This document shows, piece after piece, positions 24,427 to 33,347 of a DNA stretch of 64,000 bases. A program made the position numbers and the translations under genes. The notes beneath the pieces were generated by a model. That model was not told the origin of the DNA. It worked only from the letters and a program-made list of their open reading frames with translations, and searched no databases. Source of the DNA: Muricoccus roseus (GTDB lineage Bacteria; Pseudomonadota; Alphaproteobacteria; Acetobacterales; Acetobacteraceae); contig NZ_FQZF01000017.1 in the NCBI RefSeq assembly GCF_900141905.1, positions 1-64,000 of the forward strand, in the 5' to 3' direction. Numbering within the stretch: position 1 is the first letter of the stretch; every line of letters starts with the position of its first letter.

Positions 24427-25868
24427 GCCTCCGCCTCCTCCTCGGCCGTGCCGCGCACGGCGGCGCGCAGGGCGGCCAGGGCGCGGGCGCGGCCGGCGGC
24501 ATGCTCCACCACCGGGCGGGGATAGGCCGCCCCCGTCAGCCCGGCGGCGCGGCGGATCTCCTCCGGCGCCTCCCAGGGGCGGTGGATGAAGCGGGAGGGC
24601 ATGCGCGCCAGCTCCGGCACCCAGCGGCGGACATAGGCGCCCTCCGGGTCGAACTTCTCGCCCTGGGTCACCGGGTTGAACACGCGGAAATAGGGCGAGG
24701 CATCGGTGCCGCTGCCGGCGATCCACTGCCAGGAGGCCGCGTTGTTCGCGGGGTCTGCATCCACCAGCGTGTCCATGAACCAGGCAAAGCCGTCCCTCCA
24801 GGGCTGGAGGAGGTGCTTCACCAGGAGCGAGGCCGCAATCATCCGCACGCGGTTGTGCATCCACCCGATCTGCCAGAGCTGGCGCATCCCGGCATCCACG
24901 ATGGGGTAGCCGCTGCCCCCGCGCTGCCAGGCCCGAAGCAAGTCCCGGTCCGGGGCATAGGGAAAGGCGGCGAAGGCGGGACGCAGCGCCGCATGGGGCA
25001 TTTCCGGCCGGTGCCAGAGAAGGTGGTGCGAGAACTCCCGCCAGAGGATCTCCTTCAGGAAGGGCAGGGCCTCCGCTCCACCCGCCTCCCGCGCCGCGTG
25101 CCAGACCTGGCGGGGCGAGACCTCGCCCCAGCGCAGATGGGGGGACAGGCCGGACGAGCCCTCGATGCCGGGCTCGTCGCGGCGCGTCGCGTAATCCGCG
25201 AGGCCCGTCGCCGCGAAGCGGGCCAGGCGCTCCTTCGCCCCGGCTTCGCCCGGCTTCCACGCCGCGCCAAAGCCCGCCGCCCAATCCGGCTCCGGCGGCC
25301 GGGGCAGCAGGGCGAGATCGGCCAGGGTCAGCCCCGGCTCGGGCGCGGGAACGGGTTGCAGCGCCTTGGGTGCCTCCAGCGGCGGCGGCGGGTCGCCGAG
25401 CGTGAGCAGCTTGCGCGCGAAGGGAGCATAGACGGTGTAGGGCTTTCCGGAGCCGGTCAGCACGGCATCGGGCCGGAGGAGATGGGTGGAGCGGTGCAGC
25501 ACCAGCCGCCGCCCTTCGCCCGCCAGCCGTTCCGACAGCACCGCCTCCTGCGCCCGCGCCCAGGGCTCGACCAGCCATCCGGCATGGATCTCCGCCGCGC
25601 CCGTGGCCCGCGCCAGCCCGGCCAGCAGGGAGACGGCATCGCCCCGCAGGAGCAGCAGGGGCGCCCCGCGCGCGGCGAGGTCGCGGCCGAGCGCCGCGAG
25701 GCTATGGTGCAGCCACCACCGCGCGGCGCCGCCAGGGGCCAGATCGCCCGCCGCCGCGTCATCCAGCACGAAGACCGGCAGCACCGGCCGCTGCCGCGCC
25801 GCCTCCAGCGCGGGGTTGTCCCCCAGCCGCAGGTCCTGGCGGAACCAGAGGATGGCCGGCGCGGTCAC
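24423..25868 (-). CDS. phrB: Deoxyribodipyrimidine photolyase (cryptochrome/photolyase family)
   Basis: A 481-residue flavoprotein that splits UV-induced pyrimidine dimers using light. The antenna-binding alpha/beta domain begins ILWFRQDLRLGDNPAL. The FAD-binding domain carries GEVSPRQVWHA, WREFSHHLLWH, YPIVDAGMRQLWQIGWMHNR and ASWQWIAGSG, which include Trp residues of the electron-transfer chain. The pattern fits class I CPD photolyases. GTG 25868 overlaps the pdeM stop in a GTGA. Its place inside a ligase-associated repair operon is unusual. Confidence 0.93.
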   Translation of the reverse strand: MTAPAILWFRQDLRLGDNPALEAARQRPVLPVFVLDDAAAGDLAPGGAARWWLHHSLAALGRDLAARGAPLLLLRGDAVSLLAGLARATGAAEIHAGWLVEPWARAQEAVLSERLAGEGRRLVLHRSTHLLRPDAVLTGSGKPYTVYAPFARKLLTLGDPPPPLEAPKALQPVPAPEPGLTLADLALLPRPPEPDWAAGFGAAWKPGEAGAKERLARFAATGLADYATRRDEPGIEGSSGLSPHLRWGEVSPRQVWHAAREAGGAEALPFLKEILWREFSHHLLWHRPEMPHAALRPAFAAFPYAPDRDLLRAWQRGGSGYPIVDAGMRQLWQIGWMHNRVRMIAASLLVKHLLQPWRDGFAWFMDTLVDADPANNAASWQWIAGSGTDASPYFRVFNPVTQGEKFDPEGAYVRRWVPELARMPSRFIHRPWEAPEEIRRAAGLTGAAYPRPVVEHAAGRARALAALRAAVRGTAEEEAEA

Positions 25869-26560
25869 AGCGCCGCCTCGGCCCGGCGGCGCATGGGCGC
25901 CATCGGCACGCTGAACAGGCGGTCCGCGCCGAGCAGGAACACCCGGCCGCCCCGCGGGAAGAGGCAGCCCAGGGCCGGGTCGCGCACGTCCAGCCCGCCG
26001 GTATAGGCGCCGAAGGCGGGCAGGATCACGCGGCGGGCATCGGTGGCGAAGCAGGGGCGGCATACCCCGCCGGCGCGCGTCGCCAGCGTGGCCTTCGGAT
26101 GGAAATGCCCGCTCAGCTCCCCGCTCGCGCGCGGATCGGCCTCGTGCCGGAAGGTGAGGGGGCCATCGGCGAAGCTGCTGACCGCGATCCCCGGCAGCCC
26201 CACCGGCGCGACGGGATCGTGGTTGCCCAGCACCCAGACCACCTCCTCCACCGAGGCGAGGATGCGGCCGAGCGCGGCGCAATCGGCGGGCGCCATGCGC
26301 TCGCAGCCGCGCGCGTCATGGAAGCTGTCGCCCAGTAGCACCAGCCGGGCCGGGCGGTAGCGGCGCGTGGCAAGGGCCAGCTTGGTCAGCGTCTCCCGCG
26401 TGTCATAGGGCGGCACGAAATGCCCGCGCGCCGCGAAGTGGCTGCCCTTCTCGAGATGGAGGTCGGACACCGCGAGCGTCCGGCGCGCGGGCCAGGAGAC
26501 GACCCCCATCGGGTCGAGCATCAGCCGCTCGCCCGCCAGGTGCAGGGGGGCGGGGGTCAA
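25865..26560 (-). CDS. pdeM: Ligase-associated DNA damage response endonuclease PdeM
   Basis: A 231-residue metallophosphoesterase that normally sits beside the Lhr-type DEXH helicase in ligase-associated repair clusters. Seen: SDLHLEKG, LVLLGDSFHD, WVLGNHDP and SGHFHPKA, the MPE metal ligands, plus the family N-terminus APLHLAGERLMLDPMGVVSW. No ATG fits that N-terminus; TTG 26560 overlaps the helicase stop in TTGA (26557-26560) and gives the expected length, so it is chosen. The C-terminus overlaps the photolyase start by 4 bases. Confidence 0.88.
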   Translation of the reverse strand: MTPAPLHLAGERLMLDPMGVVSWPARRTLAVSDLHLEKGSHFAARGHFVPPYDTRETLTKLALATRRYRPARLVLLGDSFHDARGCERMAPADCAALGRILASVEEVVWVLGNHDPVAPVGLPGIAVSSFADGPLTFRHEADPRASGELSGHFHPKATLATRAGGVCRPCFATDARRVILPAFGAYTGGLDVRDPALGCLFPRGGRVFLLGADRLFSVPMAPMRRRAEAAL

Positions 26561-29106
26561 CCGCCCAGGCCCTTCGCGCTGCGGATGAACCGGCGGGGCG
26601 GCGGTCGGCGCTTCCGGTCCTGTCGTCTCGGTCGGTCCACCACCCCCGAACGCACGCGGACGCCCTCCGTCACCTCGGCCAGCACATCGGCAAAATGCTC
26701 GGCGCCATCCGTCGCCTCGTCCACCAGGGCGGCGGCCTCGGCCAGCAGCGCGTCCTCGGCGCCTCCGGCCACCCATTCCCGCCCCTCCTCGATCAGCGCC
26801 GGGACGGCGAGGGGCGAGACGCGGTCCAGCCGGCGGACGCGGATGGCGCCCTGCACGCGAGCGAGGAGGGTGGCGATGCGGGACACATCGGTCAGCCCAC
26901 GGGCGGCCTCGGCGCGGGTGGCGCGGAGGAGGATGTGGTCGGGCTCATGCTTGCGCAGCACGTCGTAGATCAGGTCGGAATTCATCGTCATCTGTCGGCC
27001 GGATTTTTCCTGGCCCGGGTGGTTCTTCTCGATCAGCCCGGCGATCGTCGCAATGCTGCGGAAGGTGCGGCGGAGCATGGAGGATTCCGCGATCCACTCC
27101 TCCAGCTCCTCGCCGAGGATGTCCTCCTCGAAAAGGTGCTCCGGGTCGGTCGGCTCGAAGGCGGACCAGGTGGCGAGGACATAATCGGTGCCGAGATAGC
27201 CCATGGGGCCATAGCCCATCCGCTCCATGCGCTTGGTGATCAGCATCCCGAGGGTCTGGTGCGCCAGGCGCCCCTCGAAGCAATAGGCGACCATGAACCA
27301 GCGACCGCCCTTGGGGAACACCTCGACCAGGAGCCCGTCGCGCTGCGGCAGCTCGGAGCGGTGGCGCTGCAGGCGCAGCCAGTCCCGCACCGGCTCCGGC
27401 AGGCCGCGCCAGCGGCGCGGGTCGGCGAGGATGGAGCGCACGCGGAAGGAGAGATTGGTGGAAAGGGGCATCCGCGCGCCGGCATAGGCCGGCACGCGCG
27501 GATCCCCGTCGCCGCCGCGGGTGACGACCATGGTCAGGGCGTCGATCCCCTCGTAGCGCAGCACCTGGCCCGCGAAGATGAAGGAGTTCCCGGGCTCCAG
27601 CGTCGAGGCGAACCATTCCTCCACCTCGCCCAGCACGGGGCCGCCCCGGATGCGGACCTTGAGCATGGGCGTATCGACGATGGTGCCGAGATTCATCCGG
27701 GCCTGGCGGGCCACGCGCAGGTCGCGGATATGGACCATGTCCTCGCTGTCGCGGAACAACCGGCGGAAGCGGTCATAGGCGCGGAGTGCGTAGCCGCCAT
27801 CCTCCACGAAGCGCAGCACGTCGTCGAAGTCGCGGCGGGCGAGGGTGGAATAGGCGCCGCAGCGCGTGACCTCGGCGTAGAGGGCATCGGGGTGGAAGGG
27901 GGCCTGGCAGGCCATGGCCAGGATGTGCTGGGCGAGCACGTCCAGGCCGCCCGGGCGGGGGGCGTCGCCGTCCAGCTCATGCGCGCGCACCGCTTCCGTG
28001 GCGGCGACGCATTCCAGCACCTCGAAGCGGTTGGCGGGCACCAGCACGGCCCGGGAGGGCTCGTCCATGCGGTGGTTGGCGCGGCCGATCCGCTGGAGGA
28101 GGCGGGAGACGCCCTTGGGGGCGCCGACATGGATCATCTGGTCCACCGCGCCCCAGTCGATGCCGAGATCGAGGGAGGCGGTGGCGACCACGGCGCGAAG
28201 CTTTCCCGCGGCCATGGCGGCCTCCACCTTCCGCCGCTGCTCGATCTGGAGGGAGCCGTGATGGAGCGCGATGGGCAGATTGCGCTCGTTGATCTTCCAG
28301 AGCGCGGCGAAGATCAGCTCCGCCTGGGCGCGGGTGTTGACGAAGACGATGGTGACGCCCGCCTCCTCGATCCGGGCGAGTATCCCGGGCGCGGAGGCGA
28401 TGCCCATATGGCCGCCCCAGGGCAGGTGGCCTTCGGGGAGCATCAGGTCCATCACCGGCTCCGCGCCGCCCTTGCCGAGGACCAGGCGCACATCCTCCGC
28501 CCGGGCACTGGGGGAGAGCCAGGCGCGCAGGGCCTCGGGATGCGCCACGGTGGCCGAAAGGCCCACATGGCGGAGCCCGGGGGCGAGGAGGTCGAGCCGG
28601 GCCATGCAGAGGGAGAGCTGGTCCCCGCGCTTGGTGCCGGCCATGGCATGGGCCTCGTCCACCACCACCGCCTTGAGGCCGGCGAAGAACTCGGGCGCCT
28701 CGGGGTTGGCGAGGAGCACGGCGAGGCTTTCCGGCGTGGTGAGAAGGATCTGCGGCGGCGTCTCCCGCTGGCGCGCGCGGCGGTTCTGGGGGGTGTCCCC
28801 GGTGCGGGTCTCGATGCGGATGGGCAGGCCCATCTCCTCCACCGGGGTGGTGAGGTTGCGGGCGATGTCCACCGCCAGCGCCTTCAGCGGGGAGACATAG
28901 AGGGTGTGCAGCCCCTCCCGCGGATTCGCATGCAGGTCCATGAGGCTGGGCAGGAAGCCCGCCAGGGTCTTGCCGCCACCCGTCGGGGCGATGAGGAGGG
29001 CACTCTCCCCGGACTGCGCGGCCTTCCACAGGGCCAGCTGATGAGGGCGCGGGGTCCAGCCGCGCGCGGCGAACCAACCTGCGAAGGGTTCCGGCAATGT
29101 TCCCAT
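26557..29106 (-). CDS. Ligase-associated DNA damage response DEXH-box helicase (Lhr-type)
   Basis: An 849-residue superfamily 2 helicase of the Lhr-core type. Motif I is APTGGGKT, Ia SPLKALAVDI, II DEAH in VVVDEAHAM, III SAT in GLSATVA, IV FVNTRAQAE, V TASLDLGIDWG and VI QRIGRANHR. After the RecA domains come the winged-helix region and the Lhr-specific beta-barrel part (LRYEGIDALTMVVTRGGDGDP onward). Such helicases act with an ATP-dependent DNA ligase, an exonuclease and PdeM; ligase and exonuclease genes are missing here. It is first in the operon and shares a 76-base divergent gap with rmuC. Confidence 0.93.
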   Translation of the reverse strand: MGTLPEPFAGWFAARGWTPRPHQLALWKAAQSGESALLIAPTGGGKTLAGFLPSLMDLHANPREGLHTLYVSPLKALAVDIARNLTTPVEEMGLPIRIETRTGDTPQNRRARQRETPPQILLTTPESLAVLLANPEAPEFFAGLKAVVVDEAHAMAGTKRGDQLSLCMARLDLLAPGLRHVGLSATVAHPEALRAWLSPSARAEDVRLVLGKGGAEPVMDLMLPEGHLPWGGHMGIASAPGILARIEEAGVTIVFVNTRAQAELIFAALWKINERNLPIALHHGSLQIEQRRKVEAAMAAGKLRAVVATASLDLGIDWGAVDQMIHVGAPKGVSRLLQRIGRANHRMDEPSRAVLVPANRFEVLECVAATEAVRAHELDGDAPRPGGLDVLAQHILAMACQAPFHPDALYAEVTRCGAYSTLARRDFDDVLRFVEDGGYALRAYDRFRRLFRDSEDMVHIRDLRVARQARMNLGTIVDTPMLKVRIRGGPVLGEVEEWFASTLEPGNSFIFAGQVLRYEGIDALTMVVTRGGDGDPRVPAYAGARMPLSTNLSFRVRSILADPRRWRGLPEPVRDWLRLQRHRSELPQRDGLLVEVFPKGGRWFMVAYCFEGRLAHQTLGMLITKRMERMGYGPMGYLGTDYVLATWSAFEPTDPEHLFEEDILGEELEEWIAESSMLRRTFRSIATIAGLIEKNHPGQEKSGRQMTMNSDLIYDVLRKHEPDHILLRATRAEAARGLTDVSRIATLLARVQGAIRVRRLDRVSPLAVPALIEEGREWVAGGAEDALLAEAAALVDEATDGAEHFADVLAEVTEGVRVRSGVVDRPRRQDRKRRPPPRRFIRSAKGLGG

Positions 29107-29182
29107 GGGCAGGGGGTATATGGCATGGATTGGCCGTGGTGCGAGGGTCGCCCCGCAAGAGCCTGAGTTGAAAGCATCCGCG

Positions 29183-30616
29183 ATGGCCGAGTTGAACGCC
29201 TATCTGCCGCTGATCCTGGCCGGCCTCGCGCTGCTGGGGATGGTGGCGCTGCTGCTGCGGCGCCCCGCGGCGGGCGCGGCGGACGCGCTCGGGGCCCTTT
29301 CCGGCAAGCTGGACGCGATGGGCGCCGCGCAGGACCGGCAGGCCGCCGCCGCGGCCGACCGGGCCGCCGCGACCGAGCGGGCCATGGCGGACCGGCTGGC
29401 CGAGGCACGGGTAGCGACCGACGCGGCGCTGGCGGCGCAGCGCGAGAGGCTGGGCGCGACCGAGCAGGCCCTGGCGGACCGGCTGGGGGAGGCCACCCGG
29501 GCCATGGCGGACGCGCTGGCCGCGCAAGGCCTGGCCATGGCGAACAGCACCGCCGCGCAGAACGAGCGCTTGGCTGCCCAGGAAAAGGTGCTGGCCGAGC
29601 GCCTCGCCGCTTCCAGCCTCGCCCTGACCGAGACGCTGGCGACCGCGCTCTCCGCCCAGAACGAGCGGCTGGCGGCGCAGGAGAAGGCGCTGGCGGACCG
29701 GCTGGCCGCGACCCAGGAATCCCTCGGCGCGGCAGTGGCGGCGCAGAACGAGCGGATCGGGCGCATCCTGAACGAGAATGCGCTGAAGGCGGAGGAGACC
29801 GCCGGCAAGATCCATGAGCGCCTGGCCGTCATTGACGCGGCGCGGGCCAATATGGAGGCGCTGGGTGCGCAGGTGGGCAGCCTCGCGCAGATCCTCGGCA
29901 ACAAGCAGTCCCGCGGCGCCTTCGGCGAGGTGCAGCTTCGCCAGATCGTGGAGGACCGGCTGCCGCCGGACGGCTTCTCCTGGCAGCACACGCTCGCGAA
30001 CCGCACGCGCTGCGACGTGCTCATCCGGCTTCCGAACCCACCCGGGCCCATCGCGGTGGACAGCAAGTTCCCGCTGGAATCCTGGCTGGCGGCACGGGAT
30101 GCGGCGGACGACACCGCGCGGATCGCGGCCACGAAGCGGTTTGCGGCGGACGTGACCCGCCATGTGGACGACGTCGCCGGCAAGTACATCTGCCCCGGCG
30201 AGACGGCCGAGGGCGCGCTGATCTTCGTGCCCTCCGAGGCAATCTATGCCGACCTCCACGCGGCCCATGCGCCGGTGGTGGACCGGGCGGCGCGGATGGG
30301 CGTCTACATCGTCTCGCCCAGCACCATGTGGGCGGTGCTCGGCACCATGCGGGCACTCATGCAGGACGTGCGGATGCGCGCCGAGGCCGGGCAGATCAAG
30401 AACCAGGTGGCCGAGCTGATGAAGGACATCGTCCGGCTGGAAGACCGCGTGGGGAAGCTGCGAAAGCACTTCGTGGACATCCAGACCGACGTGCAGCAGA
30501 TCGAGATCACCACCAGCAAGATCACCCGCCGGGGCGTGGCGATCGAGGCCGTGGAACTGACCGATACGCCGGCCCTGCCGGCGCCGGGCGCGGTTCTGCC
30601 CTCGGCGGCGGATTGA
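29183..30616 (+). CDS. rmuC: DNA recombination protein RmuC homologue
   Basis: A 477-residue protein. An N-terminal membrane anchor (LILAGLALLGMVALLLRR) is followed by a long Ala/Glu/Arg coiled coil with internally repetitive blocks (AAQNERLAAQEKxLAxRLAA occurs repeatedly between about residues 110 and 200). The C-terminal RmuC nuclease-like domain has NKQSRGAFGEVQL, AVDSKFPLESW and VSPSTMWAVLGTMRA. RmuC limits DNA inversions at short inverted repeats in E. coli, which is relevant given the inverted dispersed repeats here. ATG 29183 is preferred; a TTG at 29168 is possible. Confidence 0.88.
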   Translation: MAELNAYLPLILAGLALLGMVALLLRRPAAGAADALGALSGKLDAMGAAQDRQAAAAADRAAATERAMADRLAEARVATDAALAAQRERLGATEQALADRLGEATRAMADALAAQGLAMANSTAAQNERLAAQEKVLAERLAASSLALTETLATALSAQNERLAAQEKALADRLAATQESLGAAVAAQNERIGRILNENALKAEETAGKIHERLAVIDAARANMEALGAQVGSLAQILGNKQSRGAFGEVQLRQIVEDRLPPDGFSWQHTLANRTRCDVLIRLPNPPGPIAVDSKFPLESWLAARDAADDTARIAATKRFAADVTRHVDDVAGKYICPGETAEGALIFVPSEAIYADLHAAHAPVVDRAARMGVYIVSPSTMWAVLGTMRALMQDVRMRAEAGQIKNQVAELMKDIVRLEDRVGKLRKHFVDIQTDVQQIEITTSKITRRGVAIEAVELTDTPALPAPGAVLPSAAD

Positions 30617-30626
30617 GCCGTCCCGG

Positions 30627-30865
30627 GGAGGGCTCCGCCCTCCACCCGCCAAGGGCCTGAGGCCCTTGGAACCCCGTCTGACTGCCGTGGATACCCCGAT
30701 CAAAGGGGTCTCGGGTTAGATGGAATTGACCCTGCGCTTGCAGTCGCCTCGGGTCGATGACCCGAGGCGCACCGTCAGCCCCGTGATTCCAAACTTCTAG
30801 AAAAAGATGATGGTGAGGGGTCCGGGGAGAGGAAGAATTCCTTCTTCCTCTCCCCGGGACAGACC
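30627..30865 (-). repeat. Dispersed four-hairpin element, copy C
   Basis: Same orientation as copy B. In plus-strand order: H4 30627-30643 (7-bp stem), H3 30649-30669 (9-bp stem, loop TGA), H2 30745-30769 and H1 30822-30857 (perfect 15-bp stem). In H2 the arms are CGCCTCGGGTC and GACCCGAGGCG. Relative to copies A and B both arms changed together at two positions, so pairing is kept. It starts about 10 bases after the rmuC stop, between rmuC and the convergent Bug gene. Confidence 0.9.
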
Positions 30866-30896
30866 GTCAGCGCAGAATAGATGCGCCCCCGCCGTA

Positions 30897-31889
30897 TCAG
30901 GCCGGCGTCATCCCGATGGCCCGGACCAACGGCTCCCACTTGTCCATCTCCGCCTTCAGCCACCCAGCGGCTGTCTCGGGCGTGCTGTCAGCACGGGGCT
31001 CGATGGTCATTTCGCTGAAGCGCTGCTGGGTTCTGGGGTCGCGGATCACGGCGTTGGCGGCGGCGTTGAGCTTGCGCACGATCTCCTCCGGCACGCCGGC
31101 GGGGGCGAGGAGCATGTGCCAGGTATAGGCCTCGTAGCCTGGCAGCCCGGCCTCGCTGAAGGTGGGGATGTCGGGCAGCTGCGGCATGCGGCGGGCTGAG
31201 CTGATGGCCAGGCCCCGCGTGGCGCCCCGTCGCACGCTCTCCACCCCATCCGAGGCCACGTTGAGGAACATGGTCAGGTTCCCGTTCAGCAGGTCCGGCA
31301 TGGCGGGGGCGGAACCCCGGTACGGCACGTGGTTGACCTTCAGGTTCCCCGCCTGGTGCAGGAAGAGTTCCGTTGCCAGATGCACGGCCCCGCCCGCGCC
31401 GGAGCTGCCATAGTCGTACCGTCCCGGCCGTTCCCGGAACATCGCGATCAGCTCCTGGAGACTGCGCGCCGGAACGGCGTTGTTGACCTGCAGCAGCATG
31501 GGGATGACGCCGAGCAGGGCGACGGGCTGGAAGTCCCGCACGGGGTCGAAGGACAGGTTTGAGAACAGCGCGCGCAGCACGGAATGGGCGACCGTGCTGT
31601 AGAGGAAGGTGGAGCCGTCCTTCGGCCCCTTGGCGACGACCTCCGTCCCGACGACGACGCCGGACCCCGTCCGGTTCTCCACCACCACCCTCTCGGGCAG
31701 CATGCCCGAAAGGCCCTCGGCCACCAACCGCGCGGCCACATCGGTGGGGCCGCCCGCCGCGAAGGGGCAGATCAGGCGGATGGGCTGGCGCGGCCAGTCG
31801 CCCTGGGCGCGGGCAGCGGCCGGGATGATGGCCGGCGCGGCGAGGGCCGCCATGCCCAGATGCAGGATTCCGCGGCGCTGGATGCGCAT
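30897..31889 (-). CDS. Bug/TctC-family substrate-binding protein
   Basis: A 330-residue orphan Bug receptor. Signal peptide MRIQRRGILHLGMAALAAPA to ARAQ (about residue 29); then LICPFAAGGPTDVAARLVAEG, VVENRTGSGVVVGTEVVA, YGSSGAGGAVHLATEL, VPYRGSAPAMPDLL and LPDIPTFSEAGLPGYEAY. ATG 31889 has GGGAGGAG seven bases upstream, so the longer frame is rejected. It lies 95 bases downstream of the alpha-hydroxyacid oxidase gene on the same strand, which hints at uptake of a hydroxyacid or aromatic acid for the neighbouring catabolic block. Confidence 0.9.
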   Translation of the reverse strand: MRIQRRGILHLGMAALAAPAIIPAAARAQGDWPRQPIRLICPFAAGGPTDVAARLVAEGLSGMLPERVVVENRTGSGVVVGTEVVAKGPKDGSTFLYSTVAHSVLRALFSNLSFDPVRDFQPVALLGVIPMLLQVNNAVPARSLQELIAMFRERPGRYDYGSSGAGGAVHLATELFLHQAGNLKVNHVPYRGSAPAMPDLLNGNLTMFLNVASDGVESVRRGATRGLAISSARRMPQLPDIPTFSEAGLPGYEAYTWHMLLAPAGVPEEIVRKLNAAANAVIRDPRTQQRFSEMTIEPRADSTPETAAGWLKAEMDKWEPLVRAIGMTPA

Positions 31890-31984
31890 GAGCACTCCTC
31901 CCTTTCCGGTGCTTTGCCGCACCTTGTGGGAGGGAGCCTGTCACCGGCCCGGACGCGACCGCAACAAAAAGGGTGGTTGGGACC

Positions 31985-33238
31985 TCAGAGCGGCGGGGTG
32001 CCGCCCACCCGCATCAGGTGGTGCATGCCCACCTCCTCCGGCGCGAGGCAGCCGAGGAGCGCGAGGTTGCGGTCCACCTCCGTGGAGAGGATGTCGATCC
32101 CGTGCCGCACGCCGGCCTCGCCGCCCACGGCCGCCGCATAGAGGAAGGGGCGGCCCACGAAGACGAAATCGGCGCCCATCGCCAGGGCCTTGAGCACGTC
32201 CGAGCCGCGGCGGATGCCGCCATCCATCATCACCACCATGTCCCCGGCGGCGGACTTCACCTCGGGCAGGGCGCGGAAGGCGGAGATGGCGCCGTCGAGC
32301 TGGCGGCCGCCATGGTTGGAGACGATGACGCCATCCGCGCCTTCCTCATGGGCGCGGCGGGCATCCTCCCCATGCAGGATGCCCTTCACGACGAGCTTGC
32401 CCGACCATTGGCGGCGGATCTGGGCGAGATGCGACCAGTTCAGGTGGTCCCGCGCGCCGAAGTCGCGCTCCACGTTGCGGGCGATGATCGGGGCGCCACG
32501 CGTCGCGTAGGAATTCTCGAAATGCGGCATGCCATGGCGGCGAAGCGTGCGGAACATCGTGTCCAGCAGCCAGCGCGGGCGGATCGCGCCGTCCCAGGCC
32601 AGGCGCAGCGTCGGCTTCAGGGGCGTGGAGAAGCCGGAGCGGACGTTGTTCTCGCGGTTGCCCATGGTGGTGGTGTCCACCGTGAGGACGAGGGTCTTGA
32701 AGCCCGCCTTGGCCACGCGCTCCACCAGCCCCGCGATGCGGGCCGGTTCGCCGGGGAGATAGGCCTGGAACCAGCTCTCCGGCGCCTCGCGGACCACCTC
32801 CTCCAGCGGAATGAGGGAGGAGCCGGACATGATCATGGGGATTCCGGCGTCACGGGCCGCGCGGGCGAGGACGAGGTCGCCGCGATAGGCCATCATGGCG
32901 CTGATGCCCATGGGCGCGATGCCGAAGGGCGCGCGCACCTCGCGCCCGAACAGGGTGGTGCCGATGGTCCGGCGGGAGACGTCGATCAGGTAGCGCGGGC
33001 GGAAGGCCCAGTCCTGGAAAACCGCCCGGTTGTCCTTCAGCGAGGCGTTGGTCTCGGCCGCGCCGGCGACATAGCCGAAGAGCGGCCGGGGGAGCTTGCG
33101 GCGGGCGGCGGGCTCGAAGTCGTCCAGCGCCAGGATCGGGCGGAGGGCGCGGGGGAGGGACTTGTTGACGCTGCGGTAGACGCCCCGGGCCGGGGGCGGA
33201 ACGGGGGCCTGGGATGGGGTGCTGGTGCCGTCGGCCAT
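31985..33238 (-). CDS. FMN-dependent alpha-hydroxy-acid oxidase/dehydrogenase (LldD-like)
   Basis: A 417-residue TIM-barrel flavoprotein that oxidises (S)-2-hydroxy acids such as lactate, glycolate or mandelate to 2-oxoacids. Marks: FAPMGI-type FMN site (APFGIAPMGISAM), FQAYLPGE, LVLTVDT with the FMN-binding Thr/Asp, LVVKGI with the catalytic Lys, and the signature VSNHGGRQLD with the catalytic His and Arg. The length suits membrane-linked L-lactate dehydrogenases. It sits between the pca genes and a Bug receptor, all on the minus strand, so an aromatic hydroxyacid such as mandelate is conceivable; lactate is the default. Confidence 0.87.
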   Translation of the reverse strand: MADGTSTPSQAPVPPPARGVYRSVNKSLPRALRPILALDDFEPAARRKLPRPLFGYVAGAAETNASLKDNRAVFQDWAFRPRYLIDVSRRTIGTTLFGREVRAPFGIAPMGISAMMAYRGDLVLARAARDAGIPMIMSGSSLIPLEEVVREAPESWFQAYLPGEPARIAGLVERVAKAGFKTLVLTVDTTTMGNRENNVRSGFSTPLKPTLRLAWDGAIRPRWLLDTMFRTLRRHGMPHFENSYATRGAPIIARNVERDFGARDHLNWSHLAQIRRQWSGKLVVKGILHGEDARRAHEEGADGVIVSNHGGRQLDGAISAFRALPEVKSAAGDMVVMMDGGIRRGSDVLKALAMGADFVFVGRPFLYAAAVGGEAGVRHGIDILSTEVDRNLALLGCLAPEEVGMHHLMRVGGTPPL

Positions 33239-33347
33239 GCCGTTATCCTCCGGGAATCATCGCTTGCCTGCTTGGCGGGCAGTATCGACCAGGGGCGCCG
33301 GGCCGGGTAGCCGACGGATACGCAACGAAGCCCCGCAGCGAGCGGGA

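Noticed and set aside
26695-30703. Very long open frames opposite the helicase and rmuC genes (plus and minus strand)
   Set aside because: Both are antisense shadows of genes with complete motif sets; their compositions are extreme and they lack start signals.
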